From a virus, in the IMG/VR virus record IMGVR_UViG_3300042924_004294, positions 1 through 63,025 of that record: a stretch of DNA of 63,025 bases, one strand, 5' to 3'. The position numbers and the translations under genes were made by a program. Below are positions 41,251-50,519 of this stretch, one piece after another (within the stretch, counting starts at the first letter, position 1; every line of letters begins with the position of its first letter). The notes under the pieces were generated by a model. The model was not told the origin of the DNA and made no database searches. It saw only the letters and a list, made by a program, of their open reading frames with translations.

Positions 41251-44079
41251 ATGGTTCCACAAGAAGAAATTGAACGCTTTTTATTAGGCGAAGACGACGA
41301 AAAATATATTGTATCACTCGAATACGATTACAAATCATCTAAAATATATAAGGTAATTCAAGACCCTGTTAAGGGTAAATTATTACGTCCCGATACATTT
41401 ATTCCATTTGCTTGGGTTGGTGACTTAAAGGGTAAAAACTTTTACAAGAACGACAAGCACGCACAAAAACGTGCGATGAGTGAAAATGGTATTATTATAG
41501 AAAAACTTGATACTCACGATGACGAACGTTTAGAAAACGGACTGAAGTATTTAGTTAAAACAACCAAGTCATATTCTAATCTTGTAAATTTCTTTAAGGG
41601 TGGTGGATTAGACCCATGGGGTAGAGACAACACAGACTCAATTCAAATATTATCACCCGTAGAACAATACTTAATTCAAAAAAGTAAAAGACTTTTTAAA
41701 GGTTTTGATGAATACGATGAAATCCATAGGTTTGTATTCGATATTGAGACCACAGGTCTTGACCCTAAAACAAGTAAGATATTCTTGATAGGGATGAAAG
41801 ACAATCGTGGTTTTTTAAAATTATTATCAGCACAAAATGAAGATGAAGAACGACAAATGATTGTCGACTTCTTTAAAACTATCGATGAGTTAAAACCATC
41901 TTTGATTGGGGGTTACAACTCAGCATTCTTTGACTTCCCATTTATTTTAAAAAGAGCCGAAATATTAAAAGTTAATATTAAAAAAATCTGCAAGACCTTA
42001 CATCCTGATTATACACTAAAACAAAAAGATGGTATTTTAAAGTTGGCAAACGAAATGGAACCTTATGTTCAAACTCAAATGTGGGGTTATAATATTGTGG
42101 ATATTGCACATGCAGTTCGTAGAGCACAAGCAATCAACTCAGACATTAAGAGTTGGTCTTTGAAGTATATTACCAAATTTATTGAAGCAGAAAAACCAAA
42201 TCGTGTTTACGTTGAGGGGGATAAGATTGGTAAAATTTATTTTGATAATCTTGAATATTGGATGAACAAAGAAAATGGAGCTTACAAAAAAGTTGGGTTT
42301 GATTCAAAAATAGATGAAATCTGTAAAAGAAGAGATGATGTTTATAAATTAGTTACGGGTTCAAAAATTATTGAGGACTATTTGGACGATGACCTTTATG
42401 AAACGATGATAGTTGATGAACAGTTTAATCAAGCAAACTTCTTATTGTCTAAACTTGTACCAACAACATATGAAAGACTTTCAACTATGGGAACTGCGAC
42501 ATTATGGAAAATGATTATGGCCGCATGGTCATATAAACATAATTTAGCATTACCAAGAAAATTAGAAAAAAGAAAATTTACAGGAGGTCTTTCTCGTTTG
42601 GTACAGGTTGGGTTCTCTAAAAACGTATTGAAACTTGACTACTCTTCACTATATCCATCTATTCAGTTGGTTCACGATGTGTTCCCTAAGTGTGATGTGA
42701 CAGGAGCAATGAAAAGTATGTTAAAGTATTTCCGCGATACTCGTATTAAATACAAGAACTTAGCAAGTGAATATAAATCTATTGACCCAAAACTTGCAAT
42801 TTCTTACGACAGAAAACAATTACCAATTAAAATCTTTATCAACGCATTCTTTGGTTCATTATCAGCACCACAAGTTTTTCCGTGGGGTGATATTGATATG
42901 GGTGAACAGATTACTTGTACAGGTAGACAATACCTACGTCAAATGATTATGTTCTTTATGAAAAGAGGTTATGTTCCTCTTGTAATGGATACGGATGGTG
43001 TAAACTTCGAAACACCACAAGATAGAGAAGAGTATAAGTATATTGGAAAGGGGTTGAACGGATTGGTTAAAGAAGGTAAGGAATATATTGGAGCAGAAGC
43101 GGATGTTGCAGAATACAATGATTTATTTTTACGAGGTGAAATGGGATTGGATATTGACGGTGTTTGGCCATCAACAATTAATGTGGCTCGTAAAAACTAT
43201 GCACTTCTTACAGATAAGGGTAAAGTAAAACTTACAGGAAATAGTATTAAATCTAAAAAACTTCAAACATATGTTGCTGAATTTTTGGATAAGGGGCTTA
43301 GAATGTTGTTAGACGGTAAGGGTGGTGAGTTTTTAGATTTTTACTATGAATATGTGGACAAACTTTATAATAGAGAAATTCCTTTGGCAAAAATTGCAAA
43401 CAAAGCTCGGGTAAAACAATCAATAGACGATTACAAAGTTCACATTACTAAAACTACAAAGGCAGGGAATATGATGTCCCGTCAGGCGCATATGGAACTT
43501 TTGATTAAAGAAGGTAAAAATCCAGGTCTTGGTGATACTATCTTCTATGTTAATAATGGTGAGAAAAAATCACATGGAGACGTTCAAAAGAAAAAAGATG
43601 AATTGGTTTTGAATTGTTATATGATTGATGAACGTGATATTGAAATGAATCCTGATTTATTGGGTGAGTATAATGTTCCAAGATATTTGGCAGCATTTAA
43701 CAAAAGAATCGAACCATTACTTGTTGTTTATAGACCTGAAATCAGAGAAGACATTTTAATTGAAGACCCAAAAGATAGACCTATCTTTACTAAGTCTCAA
43801 ACTGAATTAGTACGTGGTTACCCCATGAAAGAAACTCATCAAGATACATTAGAGGAAGTATTAACATTATCTGACATGGAATTAACGTTTTGGAAAAACG
43901 TAGGTATTGACCCTTACTATATGTATTTAGATGGTACTGTTGATTTAGTGGATGTTGATTGGGTTAAAAATAACAAAAAGTTAATGGAAGAATTTGTCGT
44001 ACAACAAAAGAAGGTGGATATTGATGAATACTTTGAATTTGATGTGGATGGGGATTTAATGGCTCTTAGTTTCGACTAA
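41251..44079 (+). CDS. 43: DNA polymerase family B, T4 gp43-like
   Basis: Replicative polymerase with proofreading, 942 residues (T4 gp43 has 898). Exonuclease: Exo I FDIETTGLD near 163, Exo II GYNSAFFDFPF near 222. Polymerase: motif A KLDYSSLYPS near 460, motif B QLPIKIFINAFFGSLS near 523, motif C MDTDGVNFE near 579. The C-terminus ends in an acidic tail with hydrophobic residues, where the clamp would bind. A terminator overlaps its stop codon. No intein or intron is seen. Confidence 0.96.
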   Translation: MVPQEEIERFLLGEDDEKYIVSLEYDYKSSKIYKVIQDPVKGKLLRPDTFIPFAWVGDLKGKNFYKNDKHAQKRAMSENGIIIEKLDTHDDERLENGLKYLVKTTKSYSNLVNFFKGGGLDPWGRDNTDSIQILSPVEQYLIQKSKRLFKGFDEYDEIHRFVFDIETTGLDPKTSKIFLIGMKDNRGFLKLLSAQNEDEERQMIVDFFKTIDELKPSLIGGYNSAFFDFPFILKRAEILKVNIKKICKTLHPDYTLKQKDGILKLANEMEPYVQTQMWGYNIVDIAHAVRRAQAINSDIKSWSLKYITKFIEAEKPNRVYVEGDKIGKIYFDNLEYWMNKENGAYKKVGFDSKIDEICKRRDDVYKLVTGSKIIEDYLDDDLYETMIVDEQFNQANFLLSKLVPTTYERLSTMGTATLWKMIMAAWSYKHNLALPRKLEKRKFTGGLSRLVQVGFSKNVLKLDYSSLYPSIQLVHDVFPKCDVTGAMKSMLKYFRDTRIKYKNLASEYKSIDPKLAISYDRKQLPIKIFINAFFGSLSAPQVFPWGDIDMGEQITCTGRQYLRQMIMFFMKRGYVPLVMDTDGVNFETPQDREEYKYIGKGLNGLVKEGKEYIGAEADVAEYNDLFLRGEMGLDIDGVWPSTINVARKNYALLTDKGKVKLTGNSIKSKKLQTYVAEFLDKGLRMLLDGKGGEFLDFYYEYVDKLYNREIPLAKIANKARVKQSIDDYKVHITKTTKAGNMMSRQAHMELLIKEGKNPGLGDTIFYVNNGEKKSHGDVQKKKDELVLNCYMIDERDIEMNPDLLGEYNVPRYLAAFNKRIEPLLVVYRPEIREDILIEDPKDRPIFTKSQTELVRGYPMKETHQDTLEEVLTLSDMELTFWKNVGIDPYYMYLDGTVDLVDVDWVKNNKKLMEEFVVQQKKVDIDEYFEFDVDGDLMALSFD

Positions 44080-44088
44080 GAGTTTTTT
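44063..44088 (+). terminator. Terminator overlapping DNA polymerase stop
   Basis: CTCTTAG/CTAAGAG stem (44063-44069 with 44076-44082), loop TTTCGA, T-run 44083-44088. It spans the polymerase stop and the last codons of the convergent gene, so one sequence serves both coding and termination. Confidence 0.8.
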
Positions 44089-44408
44089 AATCCGTCTGAA
44101 GATAATATATACCAGTAATTTCCGACTTTTTTAAACTCAACGCACGAACCTTTAGTTAATTCAACTTCTTCATATTGTTCATCAATTAATGAGTCTCCCT
44201 TTACTAAAACATTCGTCATAGATTTTACAACAACGTGGTCGGTGTTTGATGAATTTAACAAAAGTTCACAATTTTCAACACCCGAAACGATAATGACGTA
44301 TTCACCATCGGTTTCATAGTAAGAGTTAGAAACTATTGCAGAATCTGATGTTTCAACTCTATTACCATTAATTATTCTAATTGAAGGAATAGATTTAAAT
44401 ACTGACAT
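44076..44408 (-). CDS. Small beta-rich virion-type protein (110 aa)
   Basis: Beta-strand pattern with SVFKSIPSIRIINGNRVET at the N-terminus, VIIVSGVENCELLL, and a final VGNYWYILSSDGLKNS typical of short phage structural domains. No family named. It lies 7 nt after the gp13-like neck gene in the same direction, so it is probably a head or neck component such as a decoration or connector. Confidence 0.55.
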   Translation of the reverse strand: MSVFKSIPSIRIINGNRVETSDSAIVSNSYYETDGEYVIIVSGVENCELLLNSSNTDHVVVKSMTNVLVKGDSLIDEQYEEVELTKGSCVEFKKVGNYWYILSSDGLKNS

Positions 44409-44415
44409 AAAAAAA

Positions 44416-45537
44416 TTATATGATATTATAAGGACTTGTAAATGCTCTAAATTTCAAGGCTTTGTTCAAGTTTTCGGCTTGTAAAGCTTTTTGCTCCATT
44501 TGTTTTTCAGGTCTTAATCTTTCAAGTCTTGCTTTCAATTCTTCCCACAACGTTGCCTTTTCATCTTTAGCTTCAGTATTCAAACTTTGCCACTCTAAGG
44601 TTAATTCACTATCGGGAGTTTTCAAACTACCACTATACTTACCTCTTACTTTTGCCAAAGTTTCTTTACAATACGCAGTAAACCATCTTCTAACCCAAGT
44701 TTTTGCTGGCGAGTTTAATTCGTCCCATCTCATTTCATCAATTGGAACATCAGAAGGAAGTCTAACAACGTCAGGATTTTTTGCTAAACAATCATCTCTA
44801 TCAAAAGTATCATAATACCAATACCATACTTTGTATTTTTGATAAGCAATATTTCCAAAATCAAATTTTCCTCCAGGTACATTCATTAAATGTAATGCCT
44901 TTTTTCCTTCAGGAAGTGCTGTAATTCTATAAGTTAAATCACCTGTTATAATTCTTCTTTTCATTTGAATGTCAGCCATTCTAAGTAAAATATCAAAGGC
45001 TGGTGTAATAAAATAATTTCCTGTTGTTCCCATTTGAGAAAATCCTGCTCCACCACCTAAACCAATACCACCAAATCCACCAAAACCTCCCATAAACGGG
45101 TCAAAATATGCTGCGTCTAATTCAGAACGAGAAAACCATAATATTTCATTAACTTCGCGACCTGCAGGTATTTCATATATTTGTTGATTAGCAACTAAAT
45201 CGATATAATCTTTTTTCAATACATAATCACCACCAGCTTGTAATCCCACAATTTTTGAATATGCGTAAGTATATTGAGTTTCCCAATCCATACTTCTTGT
45301 AGTAAAGGCTCTTGTTAGTGATTGCTCATCTAAATTCAAACCATTCAAAGAAGACCATTGAGCCTCAATCAACCAATCGTTTACATGTTGTGCGTAATCC
45401 TGAATAGATAATTCTAATAATGAATCCATCATTTCGTCTTCTAATTCAACACTACGAATAGGGGCACCTAAAAGATTTTTTATTCTTTTATATAATTTAC
45501 TTCTTTCAGGTTCGGTGATAATTACAGTAGTTGCCAT
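44416..45537 (-). CDS. 13: Neck protein, T4 gp13-like
   Basis: 373 residues (T4 gp13 has 309). Neck proteins gp13 and gp14 close the head and join it to the tail. The pattern includes a DYAQHVNDWLIEAQW helix, YDTFDRDDCL, then PAKTWVRRWFTAYCKETLAKVRGKY and WQSLNTEAKDEKATLWEELKARLERL (each split here from longer runs), matching gp13-type neck proteins of T4-like phages. A Gly/Phe-rich insert near 150 is unusual. It has its own TATTTAT motif. A gp14 candidate is at 48479. Confidence 0.7.
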   Translation of the reverse strand: MATTVIITEPERSKLYKRIKNLLGAPIRSVELEDEMMDSLLELSIQDYAQHVNDWLIEAQWSSLNGLNLDEQSLTRAFTTRSMDWETQYTYAYSKIVGLQAGGDYVLKKDYIDLVANQQIYEIPAGREVNEILWFSRSELDAAYFDPFMGGFGGFGGIGLGGGAGFSQMGTTGNYFITPAFDILLRMADIQMKRRIITGDLTYRITALPEGKKALHLMNVPGGKFDFGNIAYQKYKVWYWYYDTFDRDDCLAKNPDVVRLPSDVPIDEMRWDELNSPAKTWVRRWFTAYCKETLAKVRGKYSGSLKTPDSELTLEWQSLNTEAKDEKATLWEELKARLERLRPEKQMEQKALQAENLNKALKFRAFTSPYNII

Positions 45538-45550
45538 AAGTTTTTATTAT

Positions 45551-45557
45551 ATAAATA
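45551..45557 (-). promoter_or_regulatory. TATTTAT motif upstream of neck gene
   Basis: Minus-strand TATATTTATATAA, 13 nt before the ATG. Confidence 0.5.
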
Positions 45558-45561
45558 TAAT

Positions 45562-46647
45562 TTAGTTGTTAAGTTTAGACTGAGTAGAATACAAATCATT
45601 AACAAATCCCCAATTAACCACTTTCCAAAAATTAGATACGTACTTGTCTCTTAGATTTTTGTATTTTAAATAATAAGCGTGTTCCCAAACGTCAAGACCT
45701 AACAAGGGGTAACCTCTTTCTTCTTGATTATCCATTAGGGGATTGTCTTGATTTGCGGTGGTTACAATTTTTAATCTATTTTTATCTGTAAGAATCAACC
45801 AAACCCAACCTGAACCAAAACGAGATTTGGCGGCGTCTTCAAATTCTGTTTTAAATTTTTCAAATGAACCGAAAGTCTTTTCTATTTTACTTTTGATAGG
45901 GTCGTCTAACTTTTGTTTTTTAGGTGACATCATTTTCCAAAATAGTGCGTGGTTGAATGCACCACCACCATTATTTCTAACTATCGTATTGAAACTTGAA
46001 ATGTCAGATATAATTTGTTCTAAGTCTAAATCTTTACCACTTATTTTTTCTAATTCTTTATTCAATTTATCAACATAACCTTTGTAATGTTTGTTGTAGT
46101 GAGTTTTCATTGTTTCACTATCAATAAAAACTTCTAAAGAATCATATTCGTAAGGTAGTTTATCTACGCTTATTTTTTTTATCTCATTTATTAATGATTG
46201 TTTTTCTAAAGATTCTATTTGTAACAAAGATTCTATTCTTTCAATTCTTTCTGTGAAAGGTTTATAAATAACTTTTTCTATTTTTTTATTACCTTTTTCG
46301 AATTTTTTTATTTCTTCAGACGCTTGAGAACTGGCTTCATTTTCATTTTTACCGCCAATGTTTTTACCTTTTTTTCTATTTAGAACCGTTCTTTGGTGTT
46401 CGTGGGACCACTCATGGGCCAATGTTCTCATCACATCACGGTTTAATCTATCTTTAACTAATATTTTTAATTTATGTTTGTCTGTTCTTGACCCTGTGGT
46501 CATTTTACCCGTTCTGTTATTTTGAAACAAGATGGTTATGTCATTTTCTAAAGGATAATTTTTTTTCAACTGAGAAATAAATTTGTTAATTAATTCTTTA
46601 TCCTCCTTTGTTGGTTCAACATCTATATATTTAATATTCACGGTCAT
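45562..46647 (-). CDS. HEXXH metallopeptidase-Fe/Mn superoxide dismutase fusion
   Basis: 361 residues in two domains. Residues 1-120: zincin-like, LAHEWSHEHQ with HEXXH at 78-82 and a downstream NENEASSQA segment that could give the third ligand. Residues 160-355: Fe/Mn superoxide dismutase, converting superoxide to peroxide and oxygen; ligands His183 (THYNKHYKGYV), His233 (FNHALFW), Asp319 and His323 (GLDVWEHAYY) all present. Gly229 and Gln300 (TANQDNPLM) are Mn-type residues. A coiled linker lies between. Both active sites look intact. It sits between neck and helicase genes with its own TATTTAT motif. A virion role is possible but unproven. Confidence 0.85.
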   Translation of the reverse strand: MTVNIKYIDVEPTKEDKELINKFISQLKKNYPLENDITILFQNNRTGKMTTGSRTDKHKLKILVKDRLNRDVMRTLAHEWSHEHQRTVLNRKKGKNIGGKNENEASSQASEEIKKFEKGNKKIEKVIYKPFTERIERIESLLQIESLEKQSLINEIKKISVDKLPYEYDSLEVFIDSETMKTHYNKHYKGYVDKLNKELEKISGKDLDLEQIISDISSFNTIVRNNGGGAFNHALFWKMMSPKKQKLDDPIKSKIEKTFGSFEKFKTEFEDAAKSRFGSGWVWLILTDKNRLKIVTTANQDNPLMDNQEERGYPLLGLDVWEHAYYLKYKNLRDKYVSNFWKVVNWGFVNDLYSTQSKLNN

Positions 46648-46652
46648 GATAT

Positions 46653-46659
46653 ATAAATA
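46653..46659 (-). promoter_or_regulatory. TATTTAT motif upstream of SOD fusion
   Basis: Minus-strand GATATTTATATATC, 5 nt before the ATG. Confidence 0.5.
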
Positions 46660-48423
46660 TCATCGATTGCTAGAAATTAAATTTAACATTTCTTCTATTG
46701 TGGATGCATCATCAAACATATCGTCACCCATTACTGTTGAGATAATTTTCTTTTTCCTATTTAATATGTCGTAAATTGCACCTTCTATTGTATTTTCGAA
46801 AAGAGGATAATAAACTGATGTTGAATTTTTTTGACCAATTCTATGTGACCTATCCTCTGCTTGTGAGTGTTCAGCGGGGACAAAAGATAAATCATTCATA
46901 ATTACAGCTTCCGCCGAGGTTAAAGTAATCCCCACACCAGCAGCCTTTAAGTTTCCAACAAATACTTTGATTTTATCGTTTGTTTGAAATTCATCAACCG
47001 AATTTTGTCTGTGGAACTTAGAACAACTACCATCTAAATAAACCGCAGATTTACCAAAGTGGTTATAGATTTGATTTAATGTATCTGTAAAGTTTGTAAA
47101 TATAATAACTTTTTTACCTTGTTCTATAATGTTTTCTGCTAACTCGATTGTGTTATTAATTTTTTCTTGTGCGATTACTTTTCTTACTTTCATTAGTTTA
47201 CCAAACTTAATTGTAAGTGAAGATGACTCTTCAGGGTTTTGGTCATACCAATCAAAATATTCACCCATTAATTCTTCGTAGTCTTTTGATTTGAGTCTTA
47301 AATAAACAGGTGTGATAATTTTTTCAGGTAAATCCAAAACTTCTTCTTTTAACCTTCTTAGAATATGTGTTGAGGTTCTTTCTCTTAATTCGTCAAGATT
47401 AGATGCTCCTGTAACGTTCCATACCTTTCTTTTCCCAACACTAAATTGAAATCCATTACAATATCTTTTAGCGTAAGCCATCCAATTCATTGCCACGGGA
47501 CTATCAACAAGGTTTAATAAATTATAATAATTCATAGGTCGAGAGGTCATAGGTGTTCCTGATAATAACCAAACTCTATTTGATTTACTTGCTATGTCGT
47601 TTGCTATTTTTGTTCTTTGTGCTTGTGGATTAGAAATCATATGTGCTTCATCCATGATTACTAAATCAAAATTAATTTTCATAATTTCTGACTTATCCTT
47701 TTCTTTAATGTCGTGGAAATTTTTTAAAATGTCGTAGTTCACAATAACAAAATCATGGTCGTCTGAAAATTTCTTACCTTCTGCAATATAAACAGACCTA
47801 TCTGAATAATTTGCAATCTCTCTTTGCCAATTTATTTTTAAAGATGCGGGACACACGATTAAAACTTTTTTAGCTCCAGTTTCTAACGCTGCAATGATGG
47901 TTGATGTGGTTTTTCCTAATCCCATGTCATCAGCCAGAATAAACTTTTTGTTTCTTACAAGTTTTTCAATGGCCTCTTTTTGATGCTCCATAGGTGGTCT
48001 ATGGGTATACTTGTTGTAATCAATTGAAATGTTTTTAACTTCATTATCTTTTAGTAACGCTGATTTTGGCATCCAAAAGTCATGTAAAGTTTCACCTGAA
48101 AAGATTTTACCCCAAATATGATATGATTTATCCTTTTCGACCAACAACTTTTCAACATATATTTCAGAAGGTTCTTTGGTATACATTTTATCTTCCATTA
48201 GTTTTTTACCAAAATATGAATCAAGTTTGACCCATTTTTTTGCAACTTTTGGTTGTGTTGTGTTATAATTATTGATATAATCCGCCTGCGGTCTTGTAGG
48301 TACGAAAGACTTACTGTTCTCTTTTTTGTGTTTTAAATTAAGGATATAGTTATTTGACCCTTCGTAATCATCTAATATTAAAAGGGCTTTTGATTCGGGT
48401 GTTTTAGGCACAAAATCTTCCAT
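46660..48423 (-). CDS. SNF2-family DNA helicase/translocase
   Basis: 587 residues. Motif I DDMGLGKT 165-172, Ia LIVCPASLKINWQ, II DEAH 258-261, III LLSGTPMTSRP, then IIFTNFTDTL, AAGVGITLTSAE and VI QAEDRSHRIGQ. Resembles SMARCAL1-like remodelling helicases. In T4 related work is done by UvsW (branch migration, R-loop removal), so a role in recombination or replication restart is likely. An N-terminal region of about 140 residues precedes the helicase core. It has no TATTTAT motif and is divergent from the gene at 48479. Confidence 0.9.
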   Translation of the reverse strand: MEDFVPKTPESKALLILDDYEGSNNYILNLKHKKENSKSFVPTRPQADYINNYNTTQPKVAKKWVKLDSYFGKKLMEDKMYTKEPSEIYVEKLLVEKDKSYHIWGKIFSGETLHDFWMPKSALLKDNEVKNISIDYNKYTHRPPMEHQKEAIEKLVRNKKFILADDMGLGKTTSTIIAALETGAKKVLIVCPASLKINWQREIANYSDRSVYIAEGKKFSDDHDFVIVNYDILKNFHDIKEKDKSEIMKINFDLVIMDEAHMISNPQAQRTKIANDIASKSNRVWLLSGTPMTSRPMNYYNLLNLVDSPVAMNWMAYAKRYCNGFQFSVGKRKVWNVTGASNLDELRERTSTHILRRLKEEVLDLPEKIITPVYLRLKSKDYEELMGEYFDWYDQNPEESSSLTIKFGKLMKVRKVIAQEKINNTIELAENIIEQGKKVIIFTNFTDTLNQIYNHFGKSAVYLDGSCSKFHRQNSVDEFQTNDKIKVFVGNLKAAGVGITLTSAEAVIMNDLSFVPAEHSQAEDRSHRIGQKNSTSVYYPLFENTIEGAIYDILNRKKKIISTVMGDDMFDDASTIEEMLNLISSNR

Positions 48424-48467
48424 AGTATATTAAAATATAATAAAATTCAAGAAAAAATCAATCAAAG

Positions 48468-48474
48468 TATTTAT
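48468..48474 (+). promoter_or_regulatory. TATTTAT motif upstream of 48479
   Basis: AGTATTTATAGG, 4 nt before the ATG; the transcript would be leaderless or nearly so if this is a -10 element. Confidence 0.5.
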
Positions 48475-48478
48475 AGGT

Positions 48479-48994
48479 ATGACACAACCTAAAGTTCCAA
48501 TAACAAGATTAAATAAGTTTTTTGCGGAAGAAGACTTCAATTTAGATATAAAAATGGGAAGAGAATGGTTAGAGGGGGATATGAACTTCACTTTAGTTTT
48601 ATATAAAGTTGATAGACAGAAAACCAACAACGACGATGTGTATGGCGAAGCATTAAAAGGTGGGATACAATTTTTACCACCAATAGAATTTAAAGGTTTG
48701 GTTAAAATAGAGGCCCCTGCAAACCAAGACTATGGCTCAACAAAATTAGAACAGTTAGAGCCGGGTAATTTAACTGTTAGCGTTTATCAAGATTATTTAG
48801 ATGATTTAGAAATTGATATAGAATATGGTGATTATATTGGGTATTATGAAACAGAAAGTAGAGTTAGATATTATAGTGTGGTAAATGATGGTAGGGTGTT
48901 TACTGACAATAAACATACCTATGCTGGTTATAAAAGATTTTATAGAACAATTCTTGCAACCCCTGTCACCAATAATGAATTTGAAGGAATTTAA
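48479..48994 (+). CDS. 14: Neck protein candidate, T4 gp14-like
   Basis: 171 residues. Pattern FTLVLYKVDRQKTNNDDVYGE, then GGIQFLPPIEFKGLVKIE, LEPGNLTVSVYQ and IEYGDYIGYYE; I recall similar segments in gp14-like neck proteins of T4-type phages. It is the first gene of the plus-strand tail module, upstream of a 410-residue protein and the sheath, with a TATTTAT motif 4 nt before its start. Family call moderate. Confidence 0.6.
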   Translation: MTQPKVPITRLNKFFAEEDFNLDIKMGREWLEGDMNFTLVLYKVDRQKTNNDDVYGEALKGGIQFLPPIEFKGLVKIEAPANQDYGSTKLEQLEPGNLTVSVYQDYLDDLEIDIEYGDYIGYYETESRVRYYSVVNDGRVFTDNKHTYAGYKRFYRTILATPVTNNEFEGI

Positions 48995-49001
48995 TTAAAT
49001 T

Positions 49002-50234
49002 ATGGCTTTTCCAAAACAAGTAAAAAAACATTTACCTTTGATTCCACAAAAGTTTGGAGTGGAAAGAAGAGAAGAAATGCTCGAGGACATAACAAGACAT
49101 GGAACGTTTTTACCAAAAGGGGTATTACATGCCGATTTGGACAGGGGGTTTTTAGATTTTGTCAAAGACAAATTGGAATTAGTTGTTGATGAAAAAAAAG
49201 TACCGTTGATTGATAGAATCATAACCAATCAAAATTGGATGCAATTTACACAAACATGGAATTTTCAAGATTTAGATAAAAATATATCATTACCTTTTTT
49301 AGCAATTGTAAGAACACCTGAAGTTAAACCAGGAAAATATGTTGGCGGTAAATTTAATGTCCCTGAAAAACTTAGAATTAATTATTTTACAGTACCAACA
49401 TGGGATGGACAAAGAAAAGGCGCTGATGTCTATAAAGTTCCACAACCTGTTGCCGTTGATATTGTTTACAATTTAAAGTTGTTTTGTAATCGAATGAGAG
49501 AAAACAACGAGTTTAACAAAATTGTTATGCAAACATTTGCATCCGCTCAATCCTATACTCAAATAAATGGACACTATATGCCAATAATGATGGAAGAAGT
49601 GTCCGATGAGTCAGTAAAAGATTTAGAAAAAAGAAAATACTACATTATAAATTATAAGTTGACACTACAAGGGTTTTTATTAGATGAAGAAGATTTTCAA
49701 GTTTCTCCCGCAATATCAAGATATATGACGATGTTTGAAGTAGATACAAAAATTAAAACTAGACGAGTTGAAATTGAACCTCCACGACCCGACAACTTTG
49801 ATTTTGATTTTACTTTTCTGTCGGGAGTAACACAATTATCTGAAGTTTTTAGATATACCGCGGATTTGAAAGTTGTTGAACTACAAAATTTATCAAGTTG
49901 TTATAATTTTAATTATACCGCAACCACAAACAACACTTTAAATTTTGTAACATGTAATAGTGGACCATCAATTATATCAGGAATAACAAGTGGTAATACA
50001 GGTACAGTTTGTGTTCAAGGAGGCACTTTCCCTGTATTTTCAAACCCAACAGGTGCAACAACAAATTCAACAACATCTTGTGGTAGTGCATTTTCTGTTT
50101 ATATAAATGGTCTTTACATAGGTGATGATTTGGATGTGATTCAAGTTAATGATGGAGACTCTCTATTAATAAAGGCATATAAAGGTTTAATTACTCAAAC
50201 ATCGGTAATTAAAACTGTCGCCTATTTTGTTTAA
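49002..50234 (+). CDS. Virion protein upstream of tail sheath (410 aa)
   Basis: Not firmly recognised. The N-terminal 280 residues are alpha/beta with VKKHLPLIPQKFGVERREEML, LADLDRG-type segments and MQFTQTWNFQDLD; the C-terminal 130 residues are a Cys/Thr/Gly-rich beta domain. Position between gp14-like and sheath genes suits a tail completion or sheath terminator (gp3/gp15-type) protein. It follows the previous gene by 7 nt and ends in a 4-bp overlap with the convergent RHH gene. Confidence 0.6.
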   Translation: MAFPKQVKKHLPLIPQKFGVERREEMLEDITRHGTFLPKGVLHADLDRGFLDFVKDKLELVVDEKKVPLIDRIITNQNWMQFTQTWNFQDLDKNISLPFLAIVRTPEVKPGKYVGGKFNVPEKLRINYFTVPTWDGQRKGADVYKVPQPVAVDIVYNLKLFCNRMRENNEFNKIVMQTFASAQSYTQINGHYMPIMMEEVSDESVKDLEKRKYYIINYKLTLQGFLLDEEDFQVSPAISRYMTMFEVDTKIKTRRVEIEPPRPDNFDFDFTFLSGVTQLSEVFRYTADLKVVELQNLSSCYNFNYTATTNNTLNFVTCNSGPSIISGITSGNTGTVCVQGGTFPVFSNPTGATTNSTTSCGSAFSVYINGLYIGDDLDVIQVNDGDSLLIKAYKGLITQTSVIKTVAYFV

Positions 50235-50389
50235 TCTTCACCGTATATATCTTTAGGTTTACTACAAGTTTTAATTATCAAATTTTCTAAAAACTTATAC
50301 AGTTTCAAACCATTTTTTTCACAGTAAGTTTTTAATACTGAATGAGCGTCATCAGATATTTTAATGTTTTTAATTTTTTTATTTTTCAT
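50231..50389 (-). CDS. Small ribbon-helix-helix DNA-binding protein (52 aa)
   Basis: IKNIKISDDAHSVLKTYCEKNGLKLYKFLENLII fits the RHH fold: a basic strand, helix 1, a GLKL turn and helix 2 (split here as IKNIKISDDAHSVLKTYC and GLKLYKFLENLII). Such proteins are often dimeric repressors. I start it at 50389, the ATG just downstream of a hairpin; an earlier ATG at 50476 would put the hairpin inside the coding region and adds an unrelated N-terminus. It is the only minus-strand gene in the tail module, convergent with 49002 and divergent from the sheath. Confidence 0.6.
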   Translation of the reverse strand: MKNKKIKNIKISDDAHSVLKTYCEKNGLKLYKFLENLIIKTCSKPKDIYGED

Positions 50390-50404
50390 AATAATTTTAG
50401 GTGA

Positions 50405-50431
50405 GAAAAAAGGCAGAATTTTGTCTGCCTT
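50405..50431 (-). terminator. Terminator-like hairpin in leader of RHH gene
   Basis: AAGGCAGA/TCTGCCTT (50410-50417 with 50424-50431), 6-nt loop, and on the minus strand a T-run follows. It lies between the TATTTAT motif and the RHH start, so minus-strand transcription would meet it before the gene. Possible attenuator; on the plus strand the T-run is missing. Confidence 0.55.
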
Positions 50432-50436
50432 ATCAG

Positions 50437-50443
50437 ATAAATA
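50437..50443 (-). promoter_or_regulatory. TATTTAT motif upstream of RHH gene
   Basis: Minus-strand TATATTTATCTG just upstream of the terminator-like hairpin, 47 nt before the RHH ATG. Confidence 0.4.
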
Positions 50444-50478
50444 TATTATTGTCAATAGTTTTTTGCAAAAATTCAATG

Positions 50479-50485
50479 TATTTAT
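50479..50485 (+). promoter_or_regulatory. TATTTAT motif upstream of tail sheath
   Basis: ATGTATTTATATATAAA, 34 nt before the sheath ATG. With the opposing copy at 50437-50443 it forms a divergent control region between RHH and sheath genes. Confidence 0.5.
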
Positions 50486-50519
50486 ATATAAAACATAAAA
50501 AGCTAAAACATAATTTAAA

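Noticed and set aside
41251-44079. Intein or intron in DNA polymerase
   Set aside because: Motifs A, B and C follow at normal distances with no inserted domain or splice-like break.
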